Assembly (NCBI GenBank): GCA_029959615.1
Contig: JASCOD010000002.1
Location: 434,001-498,000 of the forward strand
Direction of reading: 5' to 3'
From: Flavobacteriaceae bacterium PS02338
GTDB lineage: Bacteria; Bacteroidota; Bacteroidia; Sphingobacteriales; Sphingobacteriaceae
Length of the DNA stretch: 64,000 nucleotides
A program made the position numbers and the translations under genes. How positions within the stretch are numbered: position 1 is the first letter of the stretch; each line of letters starts with the position of its first letter. The notes under the pieces were generated by a model. It was given only the letters and a program-made list of their open reading frames with translations. It did not search any database and had not been told where the DNA came from. Of the stretch, positions 41,910 to 51,544 are shown one piece after another.

Positions 41910-44450
41910 TTATTCTTCTGAGGTACTTTCTTCCGAACTGGTTTCGTTAGTTTGCTCCTCCGTTCCGTCTAATTGTACTTCTGTTTCTTCCTCATCTTCA
42001 TGGTCAATTCTAGCAACAGAAGCAATTTCATCATTTCCTTTTAGACTAATCAACCTCACTCCTTGTGTTGCTCTTCCCATTACCCTTAACTCGCTTACCG
42101 CAATTCTGATGACGATACCAGATTTATTGATAATCATCAAATCGTCCGCATCGGTAACATTTTTAATTGTTACTAGTTCGCCAGTTTTATCGGTAATATT
42201 AATGGTTTTTACTCCTTTACCACCACGATTAGTTACACGGTAATCTTCAATGTCCGTACGTTTTCCGTAACCTTTTTCAGAAACTACTAGGATAGTTGCA
42301 TCACTACTGTCTACAGCAATCATACCAACTACTTCATCTTTATCGTGGCCTAAAGTTACTCCACGAACACCAGTTGCAGTTCTACCCATTGGTCTAACCG
42401 TACTTTCGTTGAAACGAATTGCTCTACCAGAACGTAAAGCCATTACAATTTCGCTGCTACCAGTAGTTAAGCTAGCTTCTAATAATTGATCTCCCTCGTT
42501 AATATTAATTGCATTGATACCGTTAACACGTGGACGAGAGTAAGCTTCTAGAGAAGTTTTCTTAATGGTACCTTTTTTAGTACACATAATGATAAAGTTA
42601 TTCTCTAGGTATTCTTGATCTTTCAAGTTTTTAACCTTGATGTAAGCTTTAACTTTTTCTTCTTTAGGGATGTTGATGATATTCTGCAAAGCACGTCCTT
42701 TACTTTGACGAGTACCTTCCGGAATTTCGTAAACCCTTAACCAGAAACATCTACCAGCTTCGGTAAAGAACAACATATAGTTGTGGTTAGTAGCAACTAG
42801 TAAATGCTCTATAAAATCTTCATTTCTAGAGTTACTACCTTTTGAACCTTTACCACCCCTGCCTTGCGTACGATATTCTGTAGCTGGTGTACGTTTAATA
42901 TATCCTTCATGAGAAATGGTAATTACAACTTCTTCGTCTTCAATGAAGTCTTCCATACTCATATCGTCTGCCGAGTGAATGATGGTAGTTCTACGCTCAT
43001 CGCCGTATTTATCTAAGATCTCGGTCAATTCATCTTTAATGATTTTCATACGAAGACCTTCATCTGCCAATACAGATTTCAACCATTCGATAGTTTTCAT
43101 TAATTCAGCGTATTCTTCCTTAATTTTATCACGCTCTAGTCCTGTTAACCTACGTAAGGTCATATCTAGAATAGCACGTGCTTGAATATCGCTAAGACCA
43201 AATTTTTCCATCAAACCAGTTCTAGCCTCTTCCGGAGTACTAGATGCGCGGATCAACTTGATTACTTCTTCGATATGATCTAAAGCAATTAGCAAACCTT
43301 CTAAAATGTGAGCACGTTTCTCAGCTTCTGATAGCTCAAAACGAGTACGACGGATAACTACATCGTGTCTATGCTCAACAAAATGATGAATAAGATCTTT
43401 AAGGTTTAATAACTGAGGGCGACCGTTTACCAATGCAATGTTATTTACACTGAATGAAGTTTGTAAAGCGGTTTGCTTAAATAAGTTATTTAAAACGATA
43501 CTTGCATTGGCATCACGTTTAATTTCGTAAACGATACGGATACCATCTTTATTTGATTCGTCTTTGATATTCGAAATTCCTTCGATTTTTTTCTCACCAA
43601 TTAATTCAGCAGTACGCTCAATCATCATGGCTTTGTTAACCTGATATGGGATTTCGGTAACGATAATTACTTCACGATCTTTGATGGTTTCTATCTCGGC
43701 TTTAGCACGCATTACAATACGTCCTCTACCTGTTTCAAATGCTTCTTGTACACCAGAATAACCATAAATAATGGCTCCTGTAGGGAAATCTGGTGCTTTA
43801 ATGAACTTCATTAACTCGGCAATGGTAATTTCCCTATTGTCGATATAACTAATGGTAGCATTAATTACCTCTGTTAAGTTATGAGGAGCCATATTGGTAG
43901 CCATACCAACGGCGATACCAGAAGAACCATTAACTAAAAGGTTTGGAACTTTTGCTGGTAATACTGTTGGCTCCTGTAAGGAATCGTCAAAGTTGTTTTG
44001 AAAGTCTACCGTATCTTTATTGATATCGGCCAACATTTCTTCTGCCATCTTCTGGAAACGAGCCTCGGTATAACGCATTGCCGCTGGCGAGTCGCCATCT
44101 ACCGAACCGTAGTTACCTTGTCCATCAACCATCATGTAACGCAAGCTCCAAGGTTGAGCCATACGTACCATGGTCATATATACAGATGAATCTCCGTGCG
44201 GGTGATACTTACCTAATACCTCACCCACAATACGTGCTGATTTTTTATATGGTTTACCAGCACCTACACCTAGGTCTTGCATACCATAAAGTACCCTACG
44301 GTGTACCGGTTTTAAACCATCACGCACATCGGGTAATGCCCTACTCACAATTACCGACATCGAATAATCGATATAAGCAGTTCTCATCTGCTCATCTATA
44401 TTAATGGGGATAATCTTATCGTTCTCTTGATTTTCTAAATCTTCTGCCAT
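41910..44450 (-). CDS. gyrA: DNA gyrase subunit A
   Basis: An 846-residue type IIA topoisomerase subunit. The winged-helix/tower part includes [15 protein letters not shown], the quinolone-pocket segment [18 protein letters not shown], and the catalytic Tyr127 in [10 protein letters not shown]. The C-terminal beta-pinwheel contains the GyrA-box-like RGGKGSKG and blades such as [20 protein letters not shown], and an acidic tail follows ([10 protein letters not shown] ... EESTSEE). It introduces negative supercoils with GyrB, which is not in the window. At the position of E. coli GyrA Asp87 there is Met92, while the Ser83 position keeps Ser88. Length is normal for Bacteroidota. Confidence 0.97.
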   Translation of the reverse strand: MAEDLENQENDKIIPINIDEQMRTAYIDYSMSVIVSRALPDVRDGLKPVHRRVLYGMQDLGVGAGKPYKKSARIVGEVLGKYHPHGDSSVYMTMVRMAQPWSLRYMMVDGQGNYGSVDGDSPAAMRYTEARFQKMAEEMLADINKDTVDFQNNFDDSLQEPTVLPAKVPNLLVNGSSGIAVGMATNMAPHNLTEVINATISYIDNREITIAELMKFIKAPDFPTGAIIYGYSGVQEAFETGRGRIVMRAKAEIETIKDREVIIVTEIPYQVNKAMMIERTAELIGEKKIEGISNIKDESNKDGIRIVYEIKRDANASIVLNNLFKQTALQTSFSVNNIALVNGRPQLLNLKDLIHHFVEHRHDVVIRRTRFELSEAEKRAHILEGLLIALDHIEEVIKLIRASSTPEEARTGLMEKFGLSDIQARAILDMTLRRLTGLERDKIKEEYAELMKTIEWLKSVLADEGLRMKIIKDELTEILDKYGDERRTTIIHSADDMSMEDFIEDEEVVITISHEGYIKRTPATEYRTQGRGGKGSKGSNSRNEDFIEHLLVATNHNYMLFFTEAGRCFWLRVYEIPEGTRQSKGRALQNIINIPKEEKVKAYIKVKNLKDQEYLENNFIIMCTKKGTIKKTSLEAYSRPRVNGINAININEGDQLLEASLTTGSSEIVMALRSGRAIRFNESTVRPMGRTATGVRGVTLGHDKDEVVGMIAVDSSDATILVVSEKGYGKRTDIEDYRVTNRGGKGVKTINITDKTGELVTIKNVTDADDLMIINKSGIVIRIAVSELRVMGRATQGVRLISLKGNDEIASVARIDHEDEEETEVQLDGTEEQTNETSSEESTSEE

Positions 44451-44647
44451 AAATTTCTATGTTTTGCGTTTTTGCGTAATGCTTTGAGCGTTTTATACAC
44501 CAACAGCCAATCGCTAATCGCAAGATTATATATCTTTTATTATAACCTTGCGAATTTAGCAAAATAAGCTTCACTTTGAAGCCCATTGTGGAAAAGTTTT
44601 AGATATGCTAAAAATGTTACGAAATATAGCTCTAACATAAGTAAATG

Positions 44648-44720
44648 CCACAGATGCGCAGATCATAGTATTGTTAAAAGATCTTGAATTGCGATGTAAA
44701 TAAAATCTGTGCATCTGTGG
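44648..44720. repeat. Inverted repeat in the gyrA-DUF4442 gap
   Basis: CCACAGATGCGCAGAT (44648-44663) and ATCTGTGCATCTGTGG (44705-44720) are inverted copies with one mismatch, around a 41-bp AT-rich centre. The whole gap 44451-44792 holds no other gene or clear signal. It looks like another dispersed palindrome family. Confidence 0.65.
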
Positions 44721-44792
44721 TTAAACGTTATGTTCAAGTTAAGTTTTAAACAATGCTTTCATACTTCAATACAAAATGTGATATTTAGAATA

Positions 44793-45278
44793 ATGATAGT
44801 TTCTGAACGCACCCTAAAATGGGCATTGAGTTTATATCCACCCTTGCTGTTTCAGCGCATTTGGGTCAAAAAATTCCATAAAGGTTTTAAAGGAGTTGAT
44901 GTGAAGATCAGTAATAGTTTCTTAAATAGGAATTATAACGGATCCATTTTCGGTGGTACTATCTATGCTGCTACAGACCCTTTTTACGCTATTTTATTCG
45001 ATCAGCTAATGCAAAGAAAAGGTTATAAATGTAGAGTTTGGTTAAAAAGTGCTAGTATTCAATATTTAAAACCAGGACTTACTACATTGTATTTTACGAT
45101 CAAAATAACAGATGAAATGATTACTGAAGCGGAAACTGCGTTAAACGAGTATGGTAAGTTCGTAAAAGCTTATCCTATGGAACTTTATAATAAGCAAGGA
45201 GAACTTTGTGCAACGGTTAGTAACGAGGTGTATTTAAGGATTAAATTTCCTGGAGAAAAACAACGAGTAGCCATTTAA
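44793..45278 (+). CDS. DUF4442 (hotdog-fold) domain protein
   Basis: About 161 residues from the ATG at 44793; an in-frame GTG at 44709 would add 28 residues that cross the intergenic palindrome and do not look conserved. The protein has ALSLYPPLLFQRIWVKKF, a central NGSIFGGTIYAATDPFYAILFDQLM, and a strand-rich end. DUF4442 proteins are acyl-CoA thioesterase-like hotdog folds of unknown substrate. It is a single gene with a CCCCTAAAGGGG element directly after the stop. Confidence 0.82.
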   Translation: MIVSERTLKWALSLYPPLLFQRIWVKKFHKGFKGVDVKISNSFLNRNYNGSIFGGTIYAATDPFYAILFDQLMQRKGYKCRVWLKSASIQYLKPGLTTLYFTIKITDEMITEAETALNEYGKFVKAYPMELYNKQGELCATVSNEVYLRIKFPGEKQRVAI

Positions 45279-45299
45279 ACCCCTAGCCCCTAAAGGGGA
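45279..45299. repeat. Short CCCCTAAAGGGG palindrome
   Basis: AACCCCTAGCCCCTAAAGGGG starts directly after the DUF4442 stop. It matches part of the inverted repeat at 27862-27943 and may be a truncated copy. Confidence 0.5.
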
Positions 45300-45328
45300 A
45301 TTATTTTAAATTGAAGGTGGAATAAAAG

Positions 45329-45979
45329 ATGAATATTAAGAGACTAATACTTGCTGGCGAAAACGTAAACATTGATTTTAAAAAGACAATTAGCAATTGC
45401 GAGAAAATTGCTAAAACGTTGGTTGCTTTTGCCAATAATAAGGGTGGTAGGCTTTTAATTGGCGTAGCTGATGATGGAACGATTAAAGGTGTAAAAGCTG
45501 AAGAGGAAGAGAAGTATATGATTACAAAAGCTGCTCATCAGTTCTGTAAACCTGCTATAGAACCTTATTTCGAAGAGTATATAGTGGATGATAAGCTAGT
45601 TTTAGTTGCGGAGATTCCAAAAAGTGACACTAAACCTCATTATGCATTGGACGAACAAGGCCAATGGTGGGTTTACTTTAGGGTGCAAGATAAAAGCGTT
45701 TTAGCTAGCAAAATTTTAATAGAAGTACTAAAGAAAGATGGGGAAAACGAAGGAACTTTTATCGCCTACTCCGAACAAGAAAAATTATTGCTGGAATACC
45801 TTGATGCAAATGGTCGTATTACTTTAAAGGAGTTTAGTAAATTAACCAGAAGTGCTTACAAAAAGGCCCAGAAAATTATAGTTAATCTAATTCTGTCGGG
45901 TATTATATTGCCTCATATTACCGAAAAAGAAGAGTATTATATTATGGCTAATCTAAAAGTAGATAGTAAAAAGTTTTAA
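45329..45979 (+). CDS. AlbA_2 (Schlafen-type) putative DNA-binding protein
   Basis: A 216-residue protein. Residues ~1-125 form an AlbA_2 domain with GENVNIDFKKTI, AKTLVAFANNKGGRLLIGVADDGTIKGV and the conserved W-rich strand QGQWWVYFRVQDKSV. The C-terminal part (about 140-200) looks like a winged helix (LLLEYLDANGRITLKEFSKLTRSAYKKAQKIIVNLILSGII). It is probably a transcription regulator or nucleic-acid-binding protein; its ligand is unknown. It stands alone, without a linked defence gene. Confidence 0.82.
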   Translation: MNIKRLILAGENVNIDFKKTISNCEKIAKTLVAFANNKGGRLLIGVADDGTIKGVKAEEEEKYMITKAAHQFCKPAIEPYFEEYIVDDKLVLVAEIPKSDTKPHYALDEQGQWWVYFRVQDKSVLASKILIEVLKKDGENEGTFIAYSEQEKLLLEYLDANGRITLKEFSKLTRSAYKKAQKIIVNLILSGIILPHITEKEEYYIMANLKVDSKKF

Positions 45980-46064
45980 AAGGCAAATTTCAGCCGCCTA
46001 CTAAATCACGAGTATGACGTTCATCAGAGAATAATTCGGGCTAAAATTCCGACTTTTGTGGCGT

Positions 46065-47450
46065 ATGTTCACTTATTCATTTGCCAAGTACAAATTGTAC
46101 TATAAAGATAATCTTATCTTAGCGCTACCTATTGTTCTTTCTCAGCTAGGTCACACCTTGGTACATATGGCGGATGGTATGATTGTAGGTCATTTTGCAG
46201 GCACTGCACAGTTAGCTGCTGTTTCATTAGTAAACAGTTTGTTTATGCTTATTTTAGTGCTTGGGTTAGGTATTTCCTACGGATTAACCCCTTTAATAGC
46301 ACAAGCTAATGGTAGTAAAAATGAGGAAGAATGTGGTCGTTTACTTTCTAATAGCTTATTGATTAATGTAATTGCAAGTATCATTCTATATGGATTGGTT
46401 TTGTTAGTTTACTATAAGGTAATTGATCATTTAGGGCAGTCGCCAGATGTAGTGTTACATGCTAAGCCGTATTTGCAGTTCATGGGAATTTCCATTTTTC
46501 CACTGATGATTTTCCAAGCTTTTAAGCAGTTTACTGAAGGACTAGGTTTTACCAAACAGGCTATGATGGTATCTATTTGGGGTAACTTAATCAATGTTAT
46601 TTTGGGGATTATCTTTGTAAGGGGTATGTTTGGTATTACGCCAATGGGTGTAAGTGGCGTAGGTTTAAGTACTTTGATAGACCGTATTTTAATGGCTATT
46701 GCAATGGCTGCCTATGTTTTCAATTCTAAAAATTTCAAAATCTACCTTTCAAAATTTAAGCTGTTTTCATTTGATTTATCAAGGATAAAAAAGATTGCAA
46801 AATTGGGTGCGCCAGTAGCGATGCAATATTCATTTGAAATTAGTGCATTTAGTGGCGCTGGTATATTAATTGGTACTATTGGTAAAGTAGAACAAGCGGC
46901 ACATTTTACAGCATTGTCACTTGCTGCATTTACCTATATGTTGGCCACTGGAATTGCCAATGCTGCTACCATTAAAACGGGAAATAATTTCGGAAGCAAA
47001 AATTATGGTCCTTTAAGGTTGTCTGCAATAGCGAGTTATCATATTGTGATTGTATTTATGTCTGTTACAGCTGTAATTTTTATGCTTGCCAATAATTTAT
47101 TGCCATATATTTATACCAGTGATCAAACGGTGATTACCATTGCTGCACAGTTGTTGATTTTAGCAGGTTTTTTCCAACTATTTGATGGAACACAGGTAGT
47201 TGGACTAGGTGTACTTAGAGGTTTGGGAGATGTAAACATGCCAACCTTTATTACTTTTCTTTCGTATTGGGTAATTGGTATTCCCATTGGATATTTACTA
47301 GGTTTTCACCTCGGAATGGGTGTAAAAGGAATTTGGTATGGCTTAACTTTTGGCTTATTAACAGCTTCTATCCTACTGTTTATTAGGTTTCAAAACAGAA
47401 CTAGAAAGTTGGCAGCGGAGAAAACTGAACTTCATCAGGTTAAGCTTTAG
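46065..47450 (+). CDS. MATE family efflux transporter
   Basis: About 461 residues from ATG 46065 (an in-frame TTG at 46056 is weaker). Twelve hydrophobic helices in two similar halves. The start LALPIVLSQLGHTLVHMADGMIVGHFAGTAQLAAVSL is the MATE helix 1-2 signature, and the second half begins IAKLGAPVAMQYSFEISAFSGAGILIG. These are Na+ or H+-driven exporters of organic cations or drugs (NorM/DinF type). Substrate unknown. The gene is followed 28 bp later by the start of the broken peroxidase gene. Confidence 0.94.
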   Translation: MFTYSFAKYKLYYKDNLILALPIVLSQLGHTLVHMADGMIVGHFAGTAQLAAVSLVNSLFMLILVLGLGISYGLTPLIAQANGSKNEEECGRLLSNSLLINVIASIILYGLVLLVYYKVIDHLGQSPDVVLHAKPYLQFMGISIFPLMIFQAFKQFTEGLGFTKQAMMVSIWGNLINVILGIIFVRGMFGITPMGVSGVGLSTLIDRILMAIAMAAYVFNSKNFKIYLSKFKLFSFDLSRIKKIAKLGAPVAMQYSFEISAFSGAGILIGTIGKVEQAAHFTALSLAAFTYMLATGIANAATIKTGNNFGSKNYGPLRLSAIASYHIVIVFMSVTAVIFMLANNLLPYIYTSDQTVITIAAQLLILAGFFQLFDGTQVVGLGVLRGLGDVNMPTFITFLSYWVIGIPIGYLLGFHLGMGVKGIWYGLTFGLLTASILLFIRFQNRTRKLAAEKTELHQVKL

Positions 47451-47465
47451 GTAAAAGCAATTTGC

Positions 47466-47473
47466 TATTTTTG
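47466..47473 (+). promoter_or_regulatory. -7 element (TATTTTTG) before the peroxidase gene
   Basis: TATTTTTG followed by CATCA and the ATG at 47479 repeats the TTTG-N4/5-start layout. It supports 47479 as the original start of the now interrupted gene. Confidence 0.5.
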
Positions 47474-47478
47474 CATCA

Positions 47479-48618
47479 ATGAACAAAGTGCTGCTTGCTG
47501 TAGCTTTCTTTTTGAGCTGCCTATTACTAATCTCTTTCAAATCTAATAATTGGATAAGCGTTGATGGTCTAACTATTGACTCGTTAAGAAAGGTTTATTC
47601 GTAGTCTAGCAAATACTGGCCTAAACCTAATGTAGATAAAGATGTAAATTTTGAAGAATTAGCTACGTTGCAGCCCTCTCCCATTGATCTAACTAATGAT
47701 TCCATTCAGAAAGTAATTGAATTGGGGAAATTACTATTCTTTGATACAAGAATCTCTGGATCTAATCGAATTTCGTGTGCCACATGTCATGACCCTGCAT
47801 TGCATTGGGCAGATGGTAAAGAAGTATCATTAGGGCACGAGCAACTGCCTAATATCCGTAATGCACCCTCTTTAGAAAATGTATGGATTTACAACAGCTT
47901 CTTTTGGGATGGACGTGCGAAAACATTGGTGCAGCAAGCTGAGGGACCTATTTCAGCCCATAACGAAATGAACCAAGATCTGAAGGCTTTAGCTAAAAAA
48001 CTGTCCAGAATTAAAGGATATAAACCCTATTTCACCGCTGCTTTTGGTAGTTCCGTAATTACTAATCGGCGGGTTTTTGAAAGTCTAGCCACTTTTCAGC
48101 AGACCATAGTAAGTGGGCAAACTAGCTTTGATAAGTTTTTAAGTGGCGATAAAGATGCGTTAACTGATCAGCAATTATTGGGTTTACATCTTTTTAGAAC
48201 TAAAGCTAGATGTATGAATTGTCATTATGGAGCTTATTTTACAGATAAAGAGTTTCATAACATCGGGTTAACAGAATACGGTAATAAAAATGAAGATTTA
48301 GGCCTGTACAATTTCACTAAAAAGCCAGAAGATGTAGGCAAATTTAAAACACCTGGCTTACGTAATGTAATGCAGACAGGCCCTTGGTTTCATCAAGGTT
48401 CGGTAAAAAGTATGGATAGTTTAATGGTTTTGTACAATATGGGAATGCCGGAACATATTGTAAAATTAGGGCAGGAAAATGACCCATTGCTTCCTAAAAA
48501 TGATAAATTAGTGCGAGGAATTATGCTAACGATTAGAGAAAGAAAAGCCCTTATTGCTTTTTTGGAAGCCTTGTCTTCTCCTTCTATTCTAGTAAGAGTA
48601 GAAAAATTGCCTAATTAG
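47479..48618 (+). pseudogene. Di-heme cytochrome c peroxidase, interrupted by in-frame TAG
   Basis: Reading from ATG 47479 gives a lipoprotein or signal-peptide start (MNKVLLAVAFFLSC), then SLRKVYS, a TAG stop at 47602-47604, then SSKYWPKPNVDKD and the full enzyme in the same frame to 48618. Both heme motifs are intact (ISCATCHD and ARCMNCHYG), as are LGKLLFFDTRISGS and GKFKTPGLRNV. These periplasmic enzymes reduce H2O2. One base change (for example CAG to TAG) would explain the stop. Downstream translation without an export signal would be non-functional, so I call it a recent pseudogene, unless the base is a sequencing error. Confidence 0.85.
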
Positions 48619-48620
48619 GC

Positions 48621-48779
48621 TTAAATACGATCGCCGCTGTGTTTATCTGTTTTTAGCTCTTTTTGGTTAAGCTCCTTTTCCAAATCCTTTTGGTCTTTAT
48701 GATTCCTTTTGATCACAAAGTAAATAAAACCTAAAATTGCTACAACAGCTACAGCTATTAAAATGAAGTTGATTTTCAT
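48621..48779 (-). CDS. Small single-span membrane protein (52 aa)
   Basis: A 52-codon frame: MKINFILIAVAVVAILGFIYF (membrane helix) followed by a charged helix (KRNHKDQKDLEKELNQKELK) and the end TDKHSGDRI. Small helix-plus-charged-tail proteins of this kind are common in Bacteroidota. It is convergent with the peroxidase gene, 2 bp away. Function unknown. Confidence 0.65.
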   Translation of the reverse strand: MKINFILIAVAVVAILGFIYFVIKRNHKDQKDLEKELNQKELKTDKHSGDRI

Positions 48780-48897
48780 TGTCTGTAATTTTATAACAAA
48801 TTTAATTCTAGTACTTTAAGTGGGTGTTAAGCATATATTAATATTTTTCCACTGATTTTTGGACATATTTTACGAAAAGGTTAAATTAAGACTAAAA

Positions 48898-49992
48898 CTA
48901 AAACAACAAGCGCTGTTCCTCTATCCTATTTCTCATTTTTGGCTCGTGGAAATTAGAGAAACTAACCCCCAATAGCCTTACAGATTTACCAGCAAAATCA
49001 GCATTTTCTATCAAGGTTCTAGCCGCGAGAATAGCTTCGTTTTCCTCAGTAATTGGATGCTCAAAAGAAGTGCTTCTGGTAATGATTTTGAAATCAGCAA
49101 ATTTAACTTTTACAGTAATTGTTCTACCAAACAGTTGATATTGGTTTACACGTTTAAAAGCCGATTGGGTAATTTGCAACAAACGGTCATATAGTTCATT
49201 TTCTTTATCCAGATCGTAGCTAAAGGTATCTTCAGAACTAATGGATTTGATTTCTCGATCTGGTTTTACTGCTCTATTATCAATTCCTCTCACAATATTA
49301 TAGAAAAACTTGCCAGATTTCCCAAACAGTAAAGTCAGTCGCTCTTCGGTTAGTTTTTTTAAGTCGCTACCTCTCCTTATTCCTTGCATTTTCATCCGCT
49401 CTGCGGTAACTTTACCCACGCCATGAAATTTCTCAACAGGCAATTTCTCCATAAATTTTTCAATTTTAGAAGGACCTATGAAAGTTAAGCCATCGGGCTT
49501 GTTCATATCGGATGCTATTTTGGCGACAAACTTATTAATAGAAACTCCTGCAGATGCAGTGAGATTGAGCTCTTCCTTAATTGCCTTTTTAATCTGTTCG
49601 GCAATAGTTATGGCAGAACCAATGTTAAGCTTATCTTCCGTAACATCTAAGTAGGCTTCGTCTAAAGAAAGTGGTTCTATCAAGTCGGTATACCTACTAA
49701 AGATCTCTCTAATGTGCTTGGAAACTTCTTTGTACGCAGCAAATCTCGGATAAACAAAAATTGCATAAGGGCAGAGTTGTTGGGCTTTTTTAGAAGACAT
49801 GGCAGAGCGAATTCCGAAAGCTCTTGCCTCATAACTAGCTGTTGCAACTACACCCCCTCTTCCCTCGGGTGAACCGCCTACTACTAGAGGTTTACCTTTC
49901 AATTCGGGAAAATCTCGTTGCTCAACGGAAGCATAAAAAGCATCCATGTCGATATGAATGATCTTTTTAAGTTTTATTGCCTCCTTTTCCAT
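48898..49992 (-). CDS. dinB: DNA polymerase IV
   Basis: A 364-residue Y-family translesion polymerase. Catalytic motifs are HIDMDAFYASVEQRDFPELKGKP (first metal-binding Asp and steric gate region), SLDEAYLDVTED (the Asp-Glu pair), and SINKFVAKIASDMNKPDG; the little-finger domain follows. It copies past lesions with low fidelity. No SOS-type operator is obvious upstream. A single gene of normal length. Confidence 0.96.
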   Translation of the reverse strand: MEKEAIKLKKIIHIDMDAFYASVEQRDFPELKGKPLVVGGSPEGRGGVVATASYEARAFGIRSAMSSKKAQQLCPYAIFVYPRFAAYKEVSKHIREIFSRYTDLIEPLSLDEAYLDVTEDKLNIGSAITIAEQIKKAIKEELNLTASAGVSINKFVAKIASDMNKPDGLTFIGPSKIEKFMEKLPVEKFHGVGKVTAERMKMQGIRRGSDLKKLTEERLTLLFGKSGKFFYNIVRGIDNRAVKPDREIKSISSEDTFSYDLDKENELYDRLLQITQSAFKRVNQYQLFGRTITVKVKFADFKIITRSTSFEHPITEENEAILAARTLIENADFAGKSVRLLGVSFSNFHEPKMRNRIEEQRLLF

Positions 49993-50056
49993 TGCTCTAA
50001 AATATAACTTTTATAGGTTATTTCTAGTCAAACTTTATCAAGAAGAATTAGGCTAT

Positions 50057-50806
50057 TTACTTGGTTTTAGGTTTACGACCAATATTTACGACTGCACCGA
50101 TGCTAAACACAGAATGCCCAGCATTTAAAAATTTTCTACTTCTTAAACCAATATTGCTACCACTGGTATACTGTAGTTGAAATTGTTCGCTAAGTACCAT
50201 TCTTGTGAAAAATACAGGTTCTATAAATATGTTGTCTTCGTTAGGATGTGGAACGCCATTAAGTAGGAAATTGTTGGTAGAAGCAAAACTTAAGCGCCAC
50301 GCTGTACCGTAATTCAGTCCAAAATCTAGACCCAGTAACCTTACTTTACTTATCTTTTTAGAACTGTAGTTAGCTTGTACAAACATTTTTGTGTATTTGG
50401 CATCATAAATATTGGTATTTATCAAAATGCCGTCCTCGTAATCTCTAAAAACTCTAAAGCTACTAGCAGTTCCCATACCTGCATAAAATTCTAATATCCT
50501 ATTGTCATTTGGTCCAAAAGTTTTAAAGTATCCGCCAGCAATTTCAAAATATTTATGGTTGATATCTTTTCTCTTACGTTCGTTATCCATGAACCCAAAA
50601 TTGACCATTGCTGCCAAATTATCGCTAAATGCATAAGCGCTATTCACATTAATATTTCCTCTTAAAGAAACGTGGGCGCCACCAGCAAACTCGCCTTTCG
50701 TAGTCAGCATAGGCGTATTAGGAACTCCGGGCATATAAATAGATGAGCATCCGCTAAATAATAAAATCACAGCAAGAAGTGTAAGTAGCTTGTATTTTAA
50801 TGGCAT
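50057..50806 (-). CDS. Hypothetical outer-membrane lipoprotein (249 aa)
   Basis: A lipobox is visible (LLFSGC, Cys at about residue 20). The rest is strand-rich with alternating aromatic residues (AYAFSDNLAAMVNFGFM, LEFYAGMGTASSFRVF, RLLGLDFGLNYGTAWRLSF) and the end FSIGAVVNIGRK, as in small outer-membrane beta-barrels or barrel-like lipoproteins. I know no function. It lies 38 bp downstream of the pseudouridine synthase gene. Confidence 0.75.
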   Translation of the reverse strand: MPLKYKLLTLLAVILLFSGCSSIYMPGVPNTPMLTTKGEFAGGAHVSLRGNINVNSAYAFSDNLAAMVNFGFMDNERKRKDINHKYFEIAGGYFKTFGPNDNRILEFYAGMGTASSFRVFRDYEDGILINTNIYDAKYTKMFVQANYSSKKISKVRLLGLDFGLNYGTAWRLSFASTNNFLLNGVPHPNEDNIFIEPVFFTRMVLSEQFQLQYTSGSNIGLRSRKFLNAGHSVFSIGAVVNIGRKPKTK

Positions 50807-50844
50807 AATTCTACTAATAACACAAATAATGTCAGAAAATTGTT

Positions 50845-51528
50845 CTAAAGGGTGAAATTCATTAAGGCCATCATCCTTCTAAATTCATCTTGTACTTCGG
50901 ATCTAATAGTTGTTTTTTCTCCTGTAACCGGATGATTAAAAGTTAAATCTAATGCATGAAGCATCATCGTGTTCATGTTTAAATGCTCTTTAAAATAACG
51001 ATTTTGTTTATTGCAACCGTGTGGTCTGTCGCCAATAATTGGATGGAAAATGTGCGCAAAGTGCTTGCGTAGTTGATGCATTCTACCTGTTTTTGGGTTG
51101 GCTTTTACCAAGCTATATCTAGAGGTTGGATGTTTGCCTATTTCCAGAGGAATTTCAGATTGCTGTAAAGTGATGAAACTTGTTTGTGCGTCTTGTAAAG
51201 TCCCATTTTCTTTCGCCAATGGATAATCGATTTCCATTTCTAAAGGAGCATAGCCTCTAACAATGGCTAAGTAATTTTTATCAACCAAACTTTCCTGAAA
51301 CTGTTTCTGCATGGCGACTTCTGTTTCCTTATCGAAAGCAAAAAGCAATACACCTCCAGTTTTTCTATCTAAACGATGAGTTGGGTTTACATGGCGACCA
51401 ACTTGATCCCTCAACATTTGTAAGGCAAATTCCTTGGCGTCATCTGCTATTTTAGAGCGATGTACCAATAAACCGTGTGGTTTGTTAATGGCAATGAGAT
51501 AATCGTCTTGGTATACTATTTCTAACAC
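50845..51528 (-). CDS. RluA-family pseudouridine synthase (TruC-like)
   Basis: A 227-residue enzyme. The catalytic motif is HRLDRKTGGVLLFAF (Asp in RLD), with IAINKPHGLLVH at the start, RYSLVKANPKTGRMHQLRKHFAH, and MLHALDLTFNHP at the end. There is no S4 domain, which together with the length fits TruC (tRNA U65) rather than RluC/RluD. The start is GTG at 51528, four bases after a TATCTTCG element, so probably leaderless. The exact target base is not provable here. Confidence 0.9.
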   Translation of the reverse strand: MLEIVYQDDYLIAINKPHGLLVHRSKIADDAKEFALQMLRDQVGRHVNPTHRLDRKTGGVLLFAFDKETEVAMQKQFQESLVDKNYLAIVRGYAPLEMEIDYPLAKENGTLQDAQTSFITLQQSEIPLEIGKHPTSRYSLVKANPKTGRMHQLRKHFAHIFHPIIGDRPHGCNKQNRYFKEHLNMNTMMLHALDLTFNHPVTGEKTTIRSEVQDEFRRMMALMNFTL

Positions 51529-51532
51529 AAGG

Positions 51533-51540
51533 CGAAGATA
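51533..51540 (-). promoter_or_regulatory. Near-consensus -7 element before the pseudouridine synthase gene
   Basis: TATCTTCG on the minus strand (one base off TAnnTTTG), four bases before the GTG start, with the same spacing as at pdeM and ruvB. Confidence 0.4.
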
Positions 51541-51544
51541 GAGA

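Noticed and set aside
44709..44792. An upstream start for the DUF4442 protein
   Set aside because: The extra 28 residues would be encoded by part of the intergenic palindrome, and the conserved family region begins at the later ATG.
45329..45979. The AlbA_2 protein as part of a defence island
   Set aside because: Neighbours are housekeeping genes (DUF4442, MATE), and no nuclease, toxin or other defence module is adjacent.
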